The notes under the pieces: model-generated
What the model was told of the DNA's origin: nothing
What the model saw: the letters and a program-made list of their open reading frames with translations, nothing else
The model's database searches: none
Made by a program: the position numbers and the translations under genes
In this document: piece by piece, positions 10,701 to 25,700 of the stretch
Layout: each line of letters begins with the position of its first letter
Numbering within the stretch: the first letter of the stretch is position 1
Source of the DNA: Cololabis saira
Taxonomy: Eukaryota; Chordata; Actinopteri; Beloniformes; Belonidae
Length of the DNA stretch: 64,000 nt
Direction of reading: 5' to 3'
Assembly (NCBI RefSeq): GCF_033807715.1
Contig: NC_084592.1
Location: forward strand, 1,284,501-1,348,500

Positions 10701-13700
10701 GAAGGATTTTGAACTGTAAATGATGTACATGTTTGTACCTAAATAGATCCTTTCCTAACAGTGTCTTTTAACACGGCAGCAACTTTGCTGATTAACAGGA
10801 CAGAACCAAGAGAAAATAACCGCTATTTATCTATTCATCTGTTTGAAATCTGCTTCTACCTACTTCTATCTGCTAAAGAAGAAGTAGTGTATTCTTCTTT
10901 GCATTTATTTTGTCTTAGTTTTGATTCTAATTCTGGTTAGAGCGCCCTGAGCGGTAAAGAAAAATCCACAGAATAGCTGCACCTTTGTATAAGCTGCATG
11001 GTTGAAAACCTTTGAAAAAAGTAGCGGCTTATAGTCCAGAAAATATGGTAATTGAGGGAGCACATTCCTTGGCCAAATCAGTGTAAAATGCCCTGTTTTA
11101 TCATTTTAAAGGGGCTAATCCAAGTAATCAGCAAAAATGTGATGGGTACTACTACCCTTGCTCCACCATTCCAGTGAGGTTTGTAAAATTCACTAACATC
11201 TCACCTTGAGCCGTCTTAATTATGTTGAACTAGTGATGCTTTGTTCCTTGGCTTGGGTGTTATTTATCAGATCAGTCCATGCTATCATTTATCTTTTTGT
11301 CTTTATGATTAACATTTTTTCATTGCCTAAAATTGACAGTAGCATAATTTTTATAAATTATCCTAACAATCACCCCTTTTCTTTTCTTTTAAACAGGTAC
11401 CAAATCTGAAGGAGATTTTGCTAATCGGTTTTTATCAGCCAAATGAAGAACTGAACAGATTCCTGTTTAATGCACAGCAGGAGTTCAAAATTTCCATCAG
11501 GTAAAAAAGAAAAAAAACTCATCTGAGGTTTAAAAAAAAAAAAAAAAAAAAAATGAAATGCACATGAACAGAAATTGCTTGTACTTTACTGACAATGAAA
11601 ATGTATTGCAAAGATACCAGGATTAAGCAATACGTCCATATTAAGTGTTCAGAAGACAAACGAACAGGGCTGAACGACATACTTTGGTATATTACTTTGT
11701 CAAGAAATAATAGATACCGCTCACAGCTTAATAAAAAAAAAAAAAAGAAATCTGGCAACCTAAAAGCTGATGTATCAATCTCCGGCTTGATATTCTAAAC
11801 CAATGGTCCTCAACCTTTTTTCAGTGATGTTCCCCCTGTGAAATATTTTTTCAGCCAAGTACTCCCTAACCAGCGCAAAGCACTTTTGGTTGTAAAAGAA
11901 AGACCTAAAACAGAGCACTGTGCCATCAGTAACTGATTTATTAAACATAAAAATATTGCTGCTACGCTTCAACCACGACTCCATCGTTGGTCCAAGTGAT
12001 TGACAGGTGAAGCCAGGTGATTGACAGGTTAGGTGTAACCATCCTGGTGTGGGAGATACTCTGCGGTTTTAGGATAATAATTTGAATAGTCTACTCCTGA
12101 AGATAAAATTCATTTTATGAATTTAGACTCCTCAATTATTTATGAAATATTTATTTTTAAAGGATTTTTGCATGGATGCTACTTTTTAGATATACCGTAG
12201 ATGACCAAATAGTCGCCCGCGCGCAAATACGCGCCTGTGCTCTAATAGCCGCCGGGGGTCCGAGCCCATTTGGCATAATAAACGCCGGTTCAATTAAACG
12301 CCCGGGCGACTACCGGTAATAACCTGGTAATAACACTGTTTGCATTGTATTGTGTACGGTATCGTTCATACTGCTCTGATCAGCTCTGTGTGTCGCCGTT
12401 AAACAGACAAACTGTCTTTGTATATCAGAGCATGTGAGCGGAGTGAAGCGGCGAGGGGATTCTTTATTATTTTTAATTGTATTTTTTTATATATTAAAAT
12501 CCCAAAATATCTGTACCGTTTCTGATTGGGTGTGTGCACTGCGAATCATTTTTAGACACAACAAAGAACGCGTACCGCAAAAGTTGTGTCTCGGTGGAGG
12601 AACCCGGCGTCCAGCAAAATGAGAAGAGAAAAAAAGAGTTCAGCAGACAGCGCACACACTGAGGCTGATTTATGGTTCCGCGTTACACCAACGCAGAGCC
12701 TACGGTGCAGGGTACGCCGTAAGGCTGATTTATGGTTCCGCGTTACAACAACGCAGAGCCTACGGCGTAGGGGACGCGGCGACCCGCCCAATACGTGGAA
12801 ATGCACTCTTTTTTTTTTGCTATTAAAACATGATTTGTAATGTGAATTTGCAAAACTTAAACTACAAATAATAGTTTTTGACGTAACATCAGAGATTGTG
12901 CACGCTCTCTGTGAAAGGCTGAGGCAAATCGGGTCGCAGCTGCTTCAACTGTGATTCCTTCACGAGGAGCGACCAGGATTTCAAACACGCTTGATTTTCT
13001 TGCGAGCTCACGATTCGTGATCGGGAGCTCGTCGTGAGGTGTTGTGTTGTGTACAGTGTGTACAATTTTAGTCCCAGTGGTACTATGGTGATCTCATATG
13101 TTCTTTGTAAGTATGGTCTGGTGCTGCTCATTGCAAAAATAAATTGTAGCCTGGTGCAAATACCCGCCTGGTTCTTATAAACGCCTGGGGTCCAAGTGGA
13201 TTTAGCATATTAAACGCCCGGGCTACTAAATGGTCATCTACGGTATGTATATTTTAAAATCTCACGTACCCCCTGTAGTGCCTTCACGTACCCCCAGGGG
13301 TACGCGTACCCCCATTTGAGAACCACTGGTCTAAATGTTAGTAAATCAATGCCAAAATGTATTAGGTACACCTGTCCAATTGCTCGTTAACCCAAATTTC
13401 TGATCAGCCAATCACATGGCAGCAACTCAATACATGTAGACGTGTAGACATGGTCAAGACGATCAGAATGAGGAGGAAAGGTGATTTAAGTGACCGTGAA
13501 CGCTGCTTGGTTTTTGGTGCCGTGGTGTTGGTGGTGTGGGCTGGTCTGAGTATTTCAGAAACTGCTACTACTGGGATTTTCACCCACAACCATCTTTACA
13601 TTAATACGTTTTATGTTTGTGTATTTGTCTTATGTAAAGCACTTTGTGCTGCATTCTATGCATGAAAAGTGCTTTATAAATAAAGTTTGATTTGATTTGA

Positions 13701-16700
13701 ATCATCTCATTGCTAATGAGCATGTGTGGAGATAAGTTAAAGCTATATGTGAACAGATGTGCTTAGAGCTGTTCACTTGTGATCATGAAACTCAGGATGG
13801 ATGTTAATGGCAGGTTTAAACATGGTGAACATGGCCGGGCTAAAATACTCTGTACATTGTTTAGCTTAGACTTCATTCTCATGTTTACCTGTACAACATT
13901 GCTGAATTATGCAAGTACACAATTTTTTTGATTGTGCATCACAGGTATTTGCAGGAGTATGTAGCCCTGGGCACAGGAGGGGGAATCTATCACTTTAGAG
14001 ACCAGATTGTGGCTGGCAGTCCAGAGGCTTTCTTTGTCCTGAATGCTGATGTCTGTTCAGCGTTTCCTCTCGCAGAGATGCTGAATTTTCAGAAGGAACA
14101 TGGAGAGCCAAACAGCTTTGTTATCCTTGGGACAACGGTAAGAATTTAGCAGAGGCACAAAGTTCTGTTTTCTACCCTGGAAGTAATAATAATATTGCTT
14201 CCCTTTCAGGCAAACAGGAAGCAGTCCTTGAATTATGGCTGTATTGTGGAAAAGGAGGACACAAATGAGGTATTTAACCTTCATCCCATTGCTTTCCTAG
14301 TCACTTACTGTTTTTGTAATTTGAAATGATTCTTTGTGCAGGTCCTACATTATGTAGAAAAGCCAAGCACATTTGTGAGTGACATCATCAACTGTGGCAT
14401 ATACCTCTTTAACCCAGAGATCTTCCAGCACATCGGAACTGTCTTTCAGAAGAATCAGCAGGACATGTTGCTGTAAGTAATGGCTCTTTGTTGGAGTATC
14501 TGCTTGGGAATACATGTGCATACCATTTCTTCATTTCCTTTCTTCATTTGTTGTCTTCTGTCTTTTTTTCTTCCTTTTCCTACATGCCATGTTTTCTGTT
14601 TCATTAAACTTTCATCAGATATCCATATGATGGGTAAGTTGGTATATTTCCATTGCATTGTGTGGTTATAGAGCATTTAGTTTAAACACTGGGATTAGTG
14701 CTGGGGGAGTCTCCCCCAGCCCCGACAGGAGACTGTCAATTATGTGCATGGATTTTGATTGTGTTGTTTTAGTGGGTGATTTTAACATTCATGTTGATAA
14801 TCCCAAAGATGGGTGTGCTAAGGAACTTTTAAATATTCTGGATAATTTGAGACTTTCCCAGCATGTCACAGATTCAACGCATTACCGAGGACATGTTTTA
14901 GATTTAATTATTTCCAAAGGTCTTAATATCTGTTTTAGTTTATTTGTTATTTACTGTCTAATTATGTCTTGCCGCCTGAAAAATGACTGCTTTGACCAGG
15001 CATCAGATTCTTCCGCGGATCCGCGGAATTCCGCGGATTTTGGTCTCAGCAAAAAACTTCCGCGGTTTCCGCGGAACGGGGGAGAAAAAAAAAAAAAAAA
15101 AGTAGGGTTACGGCGTAGGTTCTGCGTCGATTTAACGCAGTACCATAAATCAGCCTTCACAGACAGACAGCCAGGACGCGGCAGCAGCAGAAATGAAGAG
15201 GAGCCGGCAGCTCAGTTTAAAATACATTTTTGCAGCGGGACAAAAAAGCAGCAGCACTGCTGTGTTGCAGGTAGGCTGTGCAGAGATGAGTATGGGCTTG
15301 CCACCCGCCCCTTGAAATACGGAATTGTTACGTAATTGGGAATTAAAAGTTGCGTTCCGTATTGAACCAATACGGAACCCCTTTGCGCTCCGTTGCCTAG
15401 TTAAGCCTCAGTTATGGTTCCGCGTTAAATCGACGCAGAGCCATCGCCGTAGAGTACGCGGCGACCCGCAATGTACGGCGTAGGTTCTGCGTTGGTCTGA
15501 CGCGGAACCATAAATCAGCCTTTACCTCTCACTGCTGCTAACTGCACCGACACACGCGACTTTAAACAAAAAAAAGTCAAGTCAAGATGTCTCCAGAGGC
15601 TCCAGACACCCCACATCGTCCTAAAAGAGGAAACAGAGGTCTCCTGGAGGTGTGTCAGACAGCATGCTGCAGGAACCTTCACAAACGTAATATAACGTCC
15701 CAGAGGAGCCAGGCATCTGTTGCACAGTTCCTCATACCTGAAACATCCCCTGAGCTTGATATGGTGTGATACGGGACATTTATTATGCTCTTATTTATTG
15801 GTCATAATATACAGGTGAAGGTCAGAAAATTTTAATATATTGCTAAACTTAATTAGTTTCAGTAAATTCAACTAAAGGTGAAAAAAATATATTATTTCCC
15901 ACTACATGCAAAGTGAGATATTTCAAGCCTTTATTTGTTATAATTTTAATGATTATGGCCCACAGCTTATGAAAACCCCAAATAAAAATCTCAAAAAATG
16001 TGAATATTTTATGAAATCAATAAAGAATTGAATAATCAAAATTATAACAAATAATTCAGTGGAGCTCCTCATCACTGAACTTTGAGCAGATCTGTTCGGA
16101 GTTCCACACCACAGTTCTGAAAGACAAGGAGCTGCTTGTCTTTTGTCGTTTTGTCATTTAATTTAGGTGTGAAAGGGGGATTCTGGCCATTGTAGAAGTT
16201 TAAGATATAATTATCTTGATTTCAAGATTTATTCATGCATTCAATTTCAATTCAATTTTATTTATATAGCGTCTAATACAACAGAGTTGTCTCTAGACGC
16301 TTTACAGAGACCCATACCCAGAACATGACCCCCGAGCAGTTATTACATAAACAATGGCAGGTAAAAACTCCCCTTTAGGAGGGAAGAAACCTTGAGCAGG
16401 ACCAGGCTCATCAGGGGGGACCCTCCTGCCGAGGGCCAGACTGGTGGGTCAGGGACGGCAACAGCACAGCAGGCAGGTGGAAGCAGCAACGGGATGACCG
16501 GGGGTGGGGACCGCAGGCCAGCACGCAGCTCCCGAAGCTCCGGCCGAATCAGCAAGTCCCAGGTTGGGGTGCAGGGTCAGGAAAAGACTTGTGCTCCGTA
16601 ATGCAAGCTACAAGCCACCCACGACCACCTGCAGGACAAAAGAGAGAAAAGGGAGGAGAAGGGGGGGCCAGCAACGGGATGACCAGGGGTGGGGACCGCA

Positions 16701-19700
16701 GGCCAGCACGCAGCTCCCGAAGCTCCGGCCCAATCAGCAAGTCCCAGGTTGGGGTGCAGGGTCGGGGAAAGACTTGTGCTCCGTAATGCAAGCTACAAGC
16801 CACCCACGACCACCTGCAGGTTCCGGTGTCCGGCAAAGGATGCTGCAACATGGACAAAAGAGAGAAAAGGGAGGAGAAGGGGGGGCCAGCACAAGAAACT
16901 ACAGGAGCGACTCTGACACACTAAAGTTTACACTACCTAGAGATTTACCAACACCAGCTAGAGGTTTACTAAACACTAACTATAGGCTTTACTAAACAGA
17001 AATGTTTTAAGTTTAGTTTTAAAGGTGGAGGTGGTGTCAGCCCCCTTAACCCAGATTGGAAGTTGGTTCCATAGTAGTGGTGCCTGATAGCAGAACGCCC
17101 GCCCCCCAAATCTACATTTAGATACTCTAGGAACTACGAGTAAACCTGCACTCTGAGAACGGAGAGCTCTGACAGGAACATAAGGCACTATCAGGTCTTG
17201 CAAATAATGCGGAGCTAAGCCGTTTTGGGCTTTATACGCAAGTAATAAAATTTTAAATTGGATTCTGAATTTTACGGGTAACCAATGGAGCGACGCTAAC
17301 ACTGGAGAGACGTGGTCTCTCCTGCTGATTCCTGTCAGCACTCGTGCTGCTGCATTCTGGATCAGCTGGAGCCTATTCAGCAAATTACTTGGACATCCTG
17401 CTAACAACACATTACAGTAATCTAGTCTAGAAGATACAAACGCATGAACTAGTTTTTCTTCATCACTCTGCGAGAGGATTTTCCTAATCTTTGCAATATT
17501 ACGATGGAAAAAGGCTATTTTACAAACCTGATTGACATATGGTTTAAACGACAAATCCTGATCGAAAATAACACCAAGGTTTCTCACAGTTACACTGGAA
17601 GCCATCGCAACACCATCTAATCCCTTCCTAAGATGCTCTGGACCAAGAATGATAACCTCTGTTTTATCTGAATTTAGAAGCAAGAAATTTCTGGACATCC
17701 AGTCCTTGATGTCCCTAAGACATGCCTGAAGTTTAACTAACGGTTCTGTTTCATCCGGCTTCATAGACAAGTAGAGCTGCGTATCATCAGCATAACAATG
17801 AAAGTGTATGCCGTGATTCTGGATTATACTTCTCAATGGCTGCATGTATAAACTGAACAAGATTGGCCCTAGCACTGAACCCTGCGGAACACCATAACAG
17901 ACCCTTGACTGTTCTGAAGAAACCTCATGTACATGAACAAACTGGAACCTGTCAGATAGATATGATTTAAACCAACATGCATGAAGAATTACCCATGATG
18001 ATGAATGCGTGTTATGTTATCAAAATGCATCATTCTTTGCAAAAATTCAGATTTTTTGTGTGTATTCTTGCATTTATAAAAGATGTGATTATGGAGCTTT
18101 GAGACCACCAGAATGCACCATTTTGAGTCTATTTTTCAAAATTTTCCGGAGGAGCATGCCCCCCGACCCCCCTAGAGGGTTCGGGCGCGTTGCGCCCTCA
18201 CTCGTCCGCGTCGAAAATTTTCCTCTTTTTTTAGGACAAGCCATTCTGATGCCTGTTTGACACTGCAAGCCTAATCAGAGGCACCGCTTGCCAACTGGCA
18301 TGCCAGGCAAATGCTTGGGGCCCCAGGCCAGAAAGGGGCCCCCGATAGCCGACCAACTTTGAATCGCAAAAATTTGTAATTCAAAGGGGAGAACTTGCAA
18401 TGACAGTGGTCGGCTTGCAGAAAGCTCCCTTAAAGAGAGGGCTACCTTTTTCTCTTGCTGTCTTACATAAACAAACTCGATGAAACGGGTTTAGCAAAAA
18501 AATCTGTCAGTAAGTAATGAAGGCAAAAAAAAACAACAGGTGGAGCAAAAAAAGCATCAAGAAAGTGGTAAATGTGGGAGGGGAGTTGCTGCTTCTCTTT
18601 GTGTGTGTTATTCACTTGTTGCTGTGCCAGTTGGAACGTGTGTATTGTGTAGTGTGGCTATGTTGGTTTTTCTGGAGGATATAGTTAACTCTGGGGAAAG
18701 CCGAGTCCACCTGGAATGCACCTGAATGGCGCTGTAAAAAGGAGTAGGGTTTTAACACATCTCAAAAGAATACAGGCAGACATAGTGTTTCTTTAGAACA
18801 GTGTTTCCCAATCCTGGTCCTTGGGCCCCTCTGCCCTCCATGTTCTAGATGTTTTCCGGCTTCAACACACCAGAAATCCAGATTCTGATACATAATCCCT
18901 GCTTCCAGTTTAAATCTCGGGGGCAGCATTATTAGGGCCAATCCTAATACACCCCCTACTTTCTACCACTACCCCTAAAAAAGAAGCCACAGATTTTAGG
19001 TCACTTGAAATCTTCCCAAGGCCCTGTCCCAATACTCCCACTACCCCTACTTTTCAGCACCACCCCTAAAGGTAGCATGCTACATAACTGTGTGGTTTAC
19101 GTTCGGGTACGTAAGCGACTGCGTAGTTACGTTTGCACATACGTCACACCATATCAGGAAGCCCAGAGCCAAAAGTTGTTTTAATTTCATCTGTAGCGCT
19201 GTTAATATGCCAATTTATTAAGTTTTAATATTTTTTCAGGCGTAAAAGTAACCGTTAAGATCCCCAACCTGGGCTCAGTTTATCCAAATAACGCCTGTTA
19301 AGAAATTTGAGAAGAGCCGCCGGCCAGGAGCAGCAGCAGCTCACGGCCGGGTCGACCTGCCGTCGTCCCGGGGGAGAAACCTGCAGCTCCGTGGAATATT
19401 ACCGCTAAATCATTTAGGAAGATAAATGTTGGTTTAATAGATTAAATCTAACAGTTGTAGCTACGCCTGTTAAGAAATTTCGAAAAAAATCAGAAAATTT
19501 TGAGATGAGAACTGCCTGCCGGCTCAGGAGCTGATTTATGGTTCCGCGTTATCGACGCAGAGCCTACGGCGTAGGGTACGGCGTAGGGTACGGCGTAGGG
19601 TACGGCGTAGGGTACGGCGTAGGGTACGGCGTAGGGTACGCCGCGCGTCGCCGCATAACCTACGCCGTAGGCTCTGCGTTGGTGTAACGCGGAACCATAA

Positions 19701-22700
19701 ATCAGCCTTTATTCTGGCGAGGTTTGAAAAAGACTTCAACAACGGGCAAACGAGTGATTATGTACATTCACTGAGTGAATATTATGAAAGTAAAATATAT
19801 ATTTCTCGCTAGAAATGTAATCAAAACGCATTTTTATGCAGAAACTAACTTAAAAATATTGATTTTATTCACTAAAAAATAAGAAATGTCCGCCATGTTT
19901 TTTTTTGATTCAGTCCGCAAATGACGACGAAAAGCATTCTGGGAAATTTTTCTGGCCCTAGTTCAGCTAGTGAGCATTGGAAAACCCTCGATCCGTAGGG
20001 ACAGATTCATAGCCACTACCCCTCGTTTTCTCCACTACCACTAGGTGAAAAGAGGAATTGGGACACCACTACCCTCACGGGAACCTGCAAAATGTAGGGG
20101 TAGGGATGAAAAGTAGGGGTAGGGGGAGTATTGGGACAGGGCCTTAATCTCGGGGGCAGCATTATTACTAGGCAAGTCAACTCCTATTGTTGCTTCTCAT
20201 TCTTTTCTGACACACAAGGCTGGTTTGTGATTGTAGAAGGAAAGTTATATAATGTCCTCCTGGTCTTAGTGTATATATGTTCCCAATTTTGATGATGCTC
20301 AATTGAAAACATTTTTTATTTTTAATATCACTGTAGTCTTCAACTGTGCACTGTGGTCTTTGAATTCACATCATGTTATTATCGGGGGAGACTTCTATTG
20401 CATATTAAACCCAAAGCTAGACAGATCTTTCCAAACTACCCGGTGGCCTTGTAAGGCAGCAGGGAGTAATACATCTTTTCTTGAGAATTTTGGTGTTGGT
20501 AAACTTTTGCCGTTCAAAAATTCAAAATCCAAATATTCGCCACTTCTTTTTCTTTTCCCCATGTCCACCAATAGTACTAAAACTATACTATACTACTATA
20601 AAACCATTGTCTCATGTCAAACACTGTGAATACGATGCAACCCTAATCCCAGCATAAATCCACAGCTGCCACCTGCTGATTTCATATTCTGTTGCTGACT
20701 GATAATGCTTTTGTTGAATTCATCTCTACCCAGATGGAGCAGTTTGTTTCCATTAATGACAATGGGGAGGTCTCAAAGGGGACGCTCTAGGAAGCTCTTA
20801 AAGCCTATACCTGCGGGCTAGGGGTATAACGGTACATGTATTTGTATTGAACCGTTCGGTATAGCGTGTTCGGTTTGGAACGGAGGCGTACCGAACGAGT
20901 TTCCACACGAACATATTAAGTAGAGGGCCGCACGTTGTGGAGCAGAGCGCTGCTGCAGCTTCACATAGGCAGTTGCGCTCACACCGAGAAAGTATTAAGA
21001 TTAAAGAAAAAAGCACTAACTAATGAAGAACTAAAGAGCTAAGCACATAATTGTGACAAGTCCACTGTTTCCCCTACCATTGTTTAGGCCTGGCGGGGCC
21101 GCCAGGCCAACGAGACCCCCCGCCAGGCCTAAAAAAAAAAAAACAATGATCATTCACGTTTATGAGCGCCTCTGCAGCGCTGTTCGGCAACGTGAGTCAA
21201 CCTGCTTCGTTGCCTAGTAAAGCCTGAATTATGGTTCGGCGTTAAATCGACGTAGAGCCTACGCCGTAGGGTACGCAGCGACGTGCACTGTACAGCTGCT
21301 CGCTGCATACCCTACGCCGTAGGATCTGCGTTGGTGTAACGCGGCACCATAAATCAGCCTTAACGATGCGAGTACCGCTGCTGAGAGCACAGGCATATTA
21401 TTATACATTATGGGATGTATAGAGTTTGTAGCCAGCCAACTATGGCGCCGGCCAAAAAAACAAAAAATATTGCGGGCGACAGACAACATTATATAAAGAA
21501 ATCTTTCTGCCAGGTACGTGTGTTTGTGTTTGCATGTGACGCTGCAGGGAAGCATGAAGGAAAAAACCGCCCGACGACACACCATGCGTCCGCGGGGTCC
21601 TAGCGCAAAAAAATCATTCAGATGTTCAAAACTGCATACGCTATAATCCACGCACATTTGAACTTCACAACCAATGTTAAATTGAATGCTGATGAGAAGT
21701 GCCACAGTCCACCCTGTCACCTCCATCAAGTAGACCAATTCCAATAGGACTACTAGGAAAGGCTGCATTTCCTGTGAAAATGCAGGACTGAATACTGTGA
21801 TGCTGAATGAAAGCTGAATAAGAGCTAAACATTGCTGAAAAAAACTGAACTGAAGAAAATCAATGAAATTACTAAACATTAGGCAAAAATCTGAAGAAAA
21901 TGGCAAAACATAGCTGAAATATTTGAAAACTTTTGAGATGGAAGAGGAGATATTTATTAGTTGTATCTTACCTGGCCAAATATACATGTGTTTTGCATCT
22001 TACAACACGCAGAGGATGTTTGGAATAGACCTTGGAATATAATGGGGGAAATCTTCAAATCCTTGAAAAACTATCATCTCTTTCTTACCCTACTACTTCA
22101 GCATACTTTCAGCTACAGACACCATTCAAACTTTAAACTTACTCACAAGACTTTAAATTATTACCAAATGATTCACCGTTTTGAAATCATTTATAGTTTT
22201 TGAAATGATAGCATTTAAAGTTAAGGGAAATTCAGCGTTTACAGTGGATTTCAGTAGTGGAATCATTTATAATGGAGGAAAACATCAGTGTCCATACACA
22301 CGCTGGTTACCATGGCAACAGGTCCTCCCTTCTCTGTTCTATAAATACATCCACTGGCAGTGTAGGTGCTGTGATTGACAGTTGGAGCTCACATATACTT
22401 TTTAATGTGATAAATGTTCTTGAGGAGACTTCTAATAGGCTTAACTAATCCTCCTCTCGTCAGCTGATCTTCTCTTCAGCCGCGTTTTGTTTCGAGGCCA
22501 AATTCTTTGCTTCAGCTCATCTTTCTGTCTTCAGCTAATCTTCTTCTTTTCAAATTTTTCTCCTATCTTCTGCTACCGTATTTTGCGGACCATTAGGCAC
22601 ACACCGCATTATAAGGTGCTATGTCTATGAACGGGTCTATTTTCATACATAACGCACCGGGTTATAAGGTGCATGATAAAATATATATTAATCGAAACAA

Positions 22701-25700
22701 AACAGTCTGGTAAGTCAAACTTTATTCAACTCATTCACAATAACTCAGAATATCGATCAGTTGTAACTAAAACAGAAAAATATGCTCACATTTTAAATCA
22801 TTCGTCTTCCACAAATTCACAAATAAAAGGTGGCGGAGGTTAGTGGCATGTTCTACTGCAATGTGGTTGATGTCATTTGTTGCTCTGGTCCATTTCCTTA
22901 TGGTGGGTGCAACATATTTATTGATATATTTAAGAACATCTAACCTCTTCATTCTGAAGTTGAATGGCTATTCCTGTCACCTGTCTCTTCAGTCCTAATT
23001 CTATAGCCAAACCGCTCACAGAGCTGGAATTCTGTGTGCAGTTTCCAAGTCCAAGTTTTGGAACTGAACATTATTTATTTAACCAAGTTAGTCCCATTGT
23101 GATCTTTTTTAGAAGGGAGACCTGGCCAACAGGGCAGCATTATAGTTACATTAGAAGGATATTTAAAGCAGCACAATGTAACTTTCAGCTTTTCTGAGTT
23201 TGGCGGCATCTTTTGGACAAAAGCGGTAGTGTTTTACCAGAAAGAACAAGACGTTTCCCATGAGCACCAGCGCGTACTGCCGGAAAACTCCTGTCCCGTC
23301 GCGTGCATTTGTTTTGAGAGAAGACGGGACGCTTTTCTGTTTCACCAAGTGAACAGACGGAACGCAAAAAAAAAGATGTTAAACTGCTGGAAAGGAACTG
23401 GAATTTACCGGGATACCTTAAACAAGGGAGCCAGGGAGCGGTATATGGAGAAAATAATTATTATTAACGGTTTGGATCCATATGAAATCCCTACTAAAGA
23501 ATGAAGCTCCTCGTCGGAGCTGCACTCTTTAGAAGGATTTACTGCTGCAGTTCTGCACAACCCACGTCTTACTACCTTGTTTAGGAGTGTTTGGCAGCTG
23601 CTTTGGTAAATGTTTGACTCGCCATGTGTTTCAATAAATTAGTATAATAGTACAACATACAGTACATGTTTTGTATTACTCTTACTTTTCTTTTCTTTTT
23701 TTTTTGACTGCTATATTATGCTGAAGAGGCTCCGAGGCGTGAGCAATATTTTTTTTTCCTCGTGAGATTATTTTTTTCCTCTGCAGCTACAAATCAAATA
23801 GTTAATATTTTTTCCTCAACAAAATTAATCGCACCGCAGAGAGCTGGCCAACAACTGCGTTTAGCTGGAGAAGTGGGGAATAAAACCTGTTTGAATGATC
23901 CGACCCCGGTCTGTGAGTGTTTGTTTGTGGTTTAATAAACCCGTGTTTTGATCCGACACCCATCTGTGAGTGTTTGTTTGTTTTCTGAGGAACGTTATGT
24001 TTGGTCGGACTCATTACAGCCGCGATCCAACCGAGCCGACGACTCTTTTACTCTTTTACTTTGTTATCAGATACTTGGCCGGCCTCCGTGGTTCTGCCTC
24101 CGAGCAGGGAAGCAGTGAAAAGTGAAACCATTAGCGATCTTTTCCCCACGTCTGTTATGTGGAGCTGCTGCAGCCACAACACAGCAACGGGTTACCAGCT
24201 TCTGCGGAGCTGCGCTCCAAGTCCCGCCCATTTTCGTCTCTACTACGAATCGGGAAGGAGGGGGAAGTGACGTATGCCGTAAAGCAGTCAAAGCCGTAAA
24301 AATGTGTAGTTTTTTAGTGTGGCAGCGTTCCTCCCATGCTCCTCAAAGTTACATAGTGCCGTGAAGGCGATACAGACCCCCCCCCCCAGACCATGACAGA
24401 GGTTCATTAAACCTGTTGGAAGTTGATGTACCATCACAATGACTCTGGAAATATGATATTAAGGTGGAAAAGTTACGTAGTGTCGCTTTAAAACACATGA
24501 CATTGACTTAACTCACATAAAACACTTCCAGACAGACGGCAATGATTCCAGCAAAGCTTTGAACTCATTCAGTGGATCAGCTGAAGTTCAGATTGTAATT
24601 TATTCCAAGCATTGGGGGTTGAAAATGTATACTTTGGTGATGACAAATTGCAGAATAAATGTATATATAAAAATATGCCCAGGCTTCTCACCCACTCAGG
24701 GGCTGAATTGAGGCCCTAAGCGATATGTTATTTGGAGGCCCCCCGGCCCCAGGCCCTCACCCCACCCCCATCCCCAATGTGTCATTGGTACAAAATGGCC
24801 GTATAACACGCCATTTAACTTGACAACCGTTATCAATAATATCAAATGTACGGTATAGGGCTGAACGATTTTAATAAAAAATCTAATTGCGATTTTTCTG
24901 GCAGATATTGCAATTTCGATTTCATTAACGATTTTCTTCAAATCAAGCTTCAGTGCAATATTTACCATGTACAGTAGGGGTGTAACGATACACTAATCTC
25001 ACGATACGGTACACGATATTGAGGTCACGATAACAATACGATACGATATTATAGCAGTATTTTTTTAACAACTTTGAATGAGGAACATATGACTGGAAAA
25101 AATGGTCTTTTATTTGAAAGACACAAAATACAAAACAATGCTGTGTGTTTGCCCTATTGTTACAGTTTGTAATGCTTTATAACTGTTTAAGTTTTAAAGA
25201 GAAAGCCAGGCCAACCATTTTCCACAAACTGAACTAAAAGTAAATGTCAGGTTTGCATTATGCATCTTCAGTTTCATACAAGTACAAATATTTTGCCACA
25301 AACTGAATAGTTTCTCTCATGTATGATTTGACTTTTTTCTTTCTAATTTAACAACTAAAATTAAATGAATAAATAAAAGTAAATAAATACATACAATTTT
25401 ACATCATAAAAAAGATTGATTCATGCTCACCTTATAAGTGTAAGAGGAGATTTATTTTTGTTAAGAAGTTTATTTTGGTAATTCAGGGTTCATTATTTTA
25501 TAAATATATTCTTTATATTCTGATGTAAATCAGGGACTATAATGACACTAGTCAGTTTATCTGTAGTGATTAGTCTGTTTTAGATTGGGCGGAGTGACAC
25601 AGCACTAGGTGCTGTGTTGATGTTCTAAAATCCTACACTGTTGAGGGACATTAAAGTACACTGGAACTCAGCAGAAGTTGCCCGCGTGTTTATCCTACTC

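Larger units (their letters stand above)
11801..13328. mobile_element. hAT-like non-autonomous element in gmppa intron 3
   Basis: The ends are CAATGGTCCTCAACC and, inverted, CAGTGGTTCTCAAA. Flanks TTCTAAAC (11793-11800) and GTCTAAAT (13329-13336) match at six of eight bases, consistent with an aged 8-base hAT target duplication. The interior is interrupted by the element at 12193-13245. No transposase is seen. Confidence 0.78.

Noticed and set aside
14619..14633. Microexon as a constitutive gmppa exon
   Set aside because: Exon 6 joins exon 7 directly in frame and gives the usual family length of 422; kept only as a finding.
21259..21987. 242-codon frame on the minus strand
   Set aside because: It crosses a MITE and repeat sequence and encodes no recognisable domain. 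A hydrophobic start alone is not enough.
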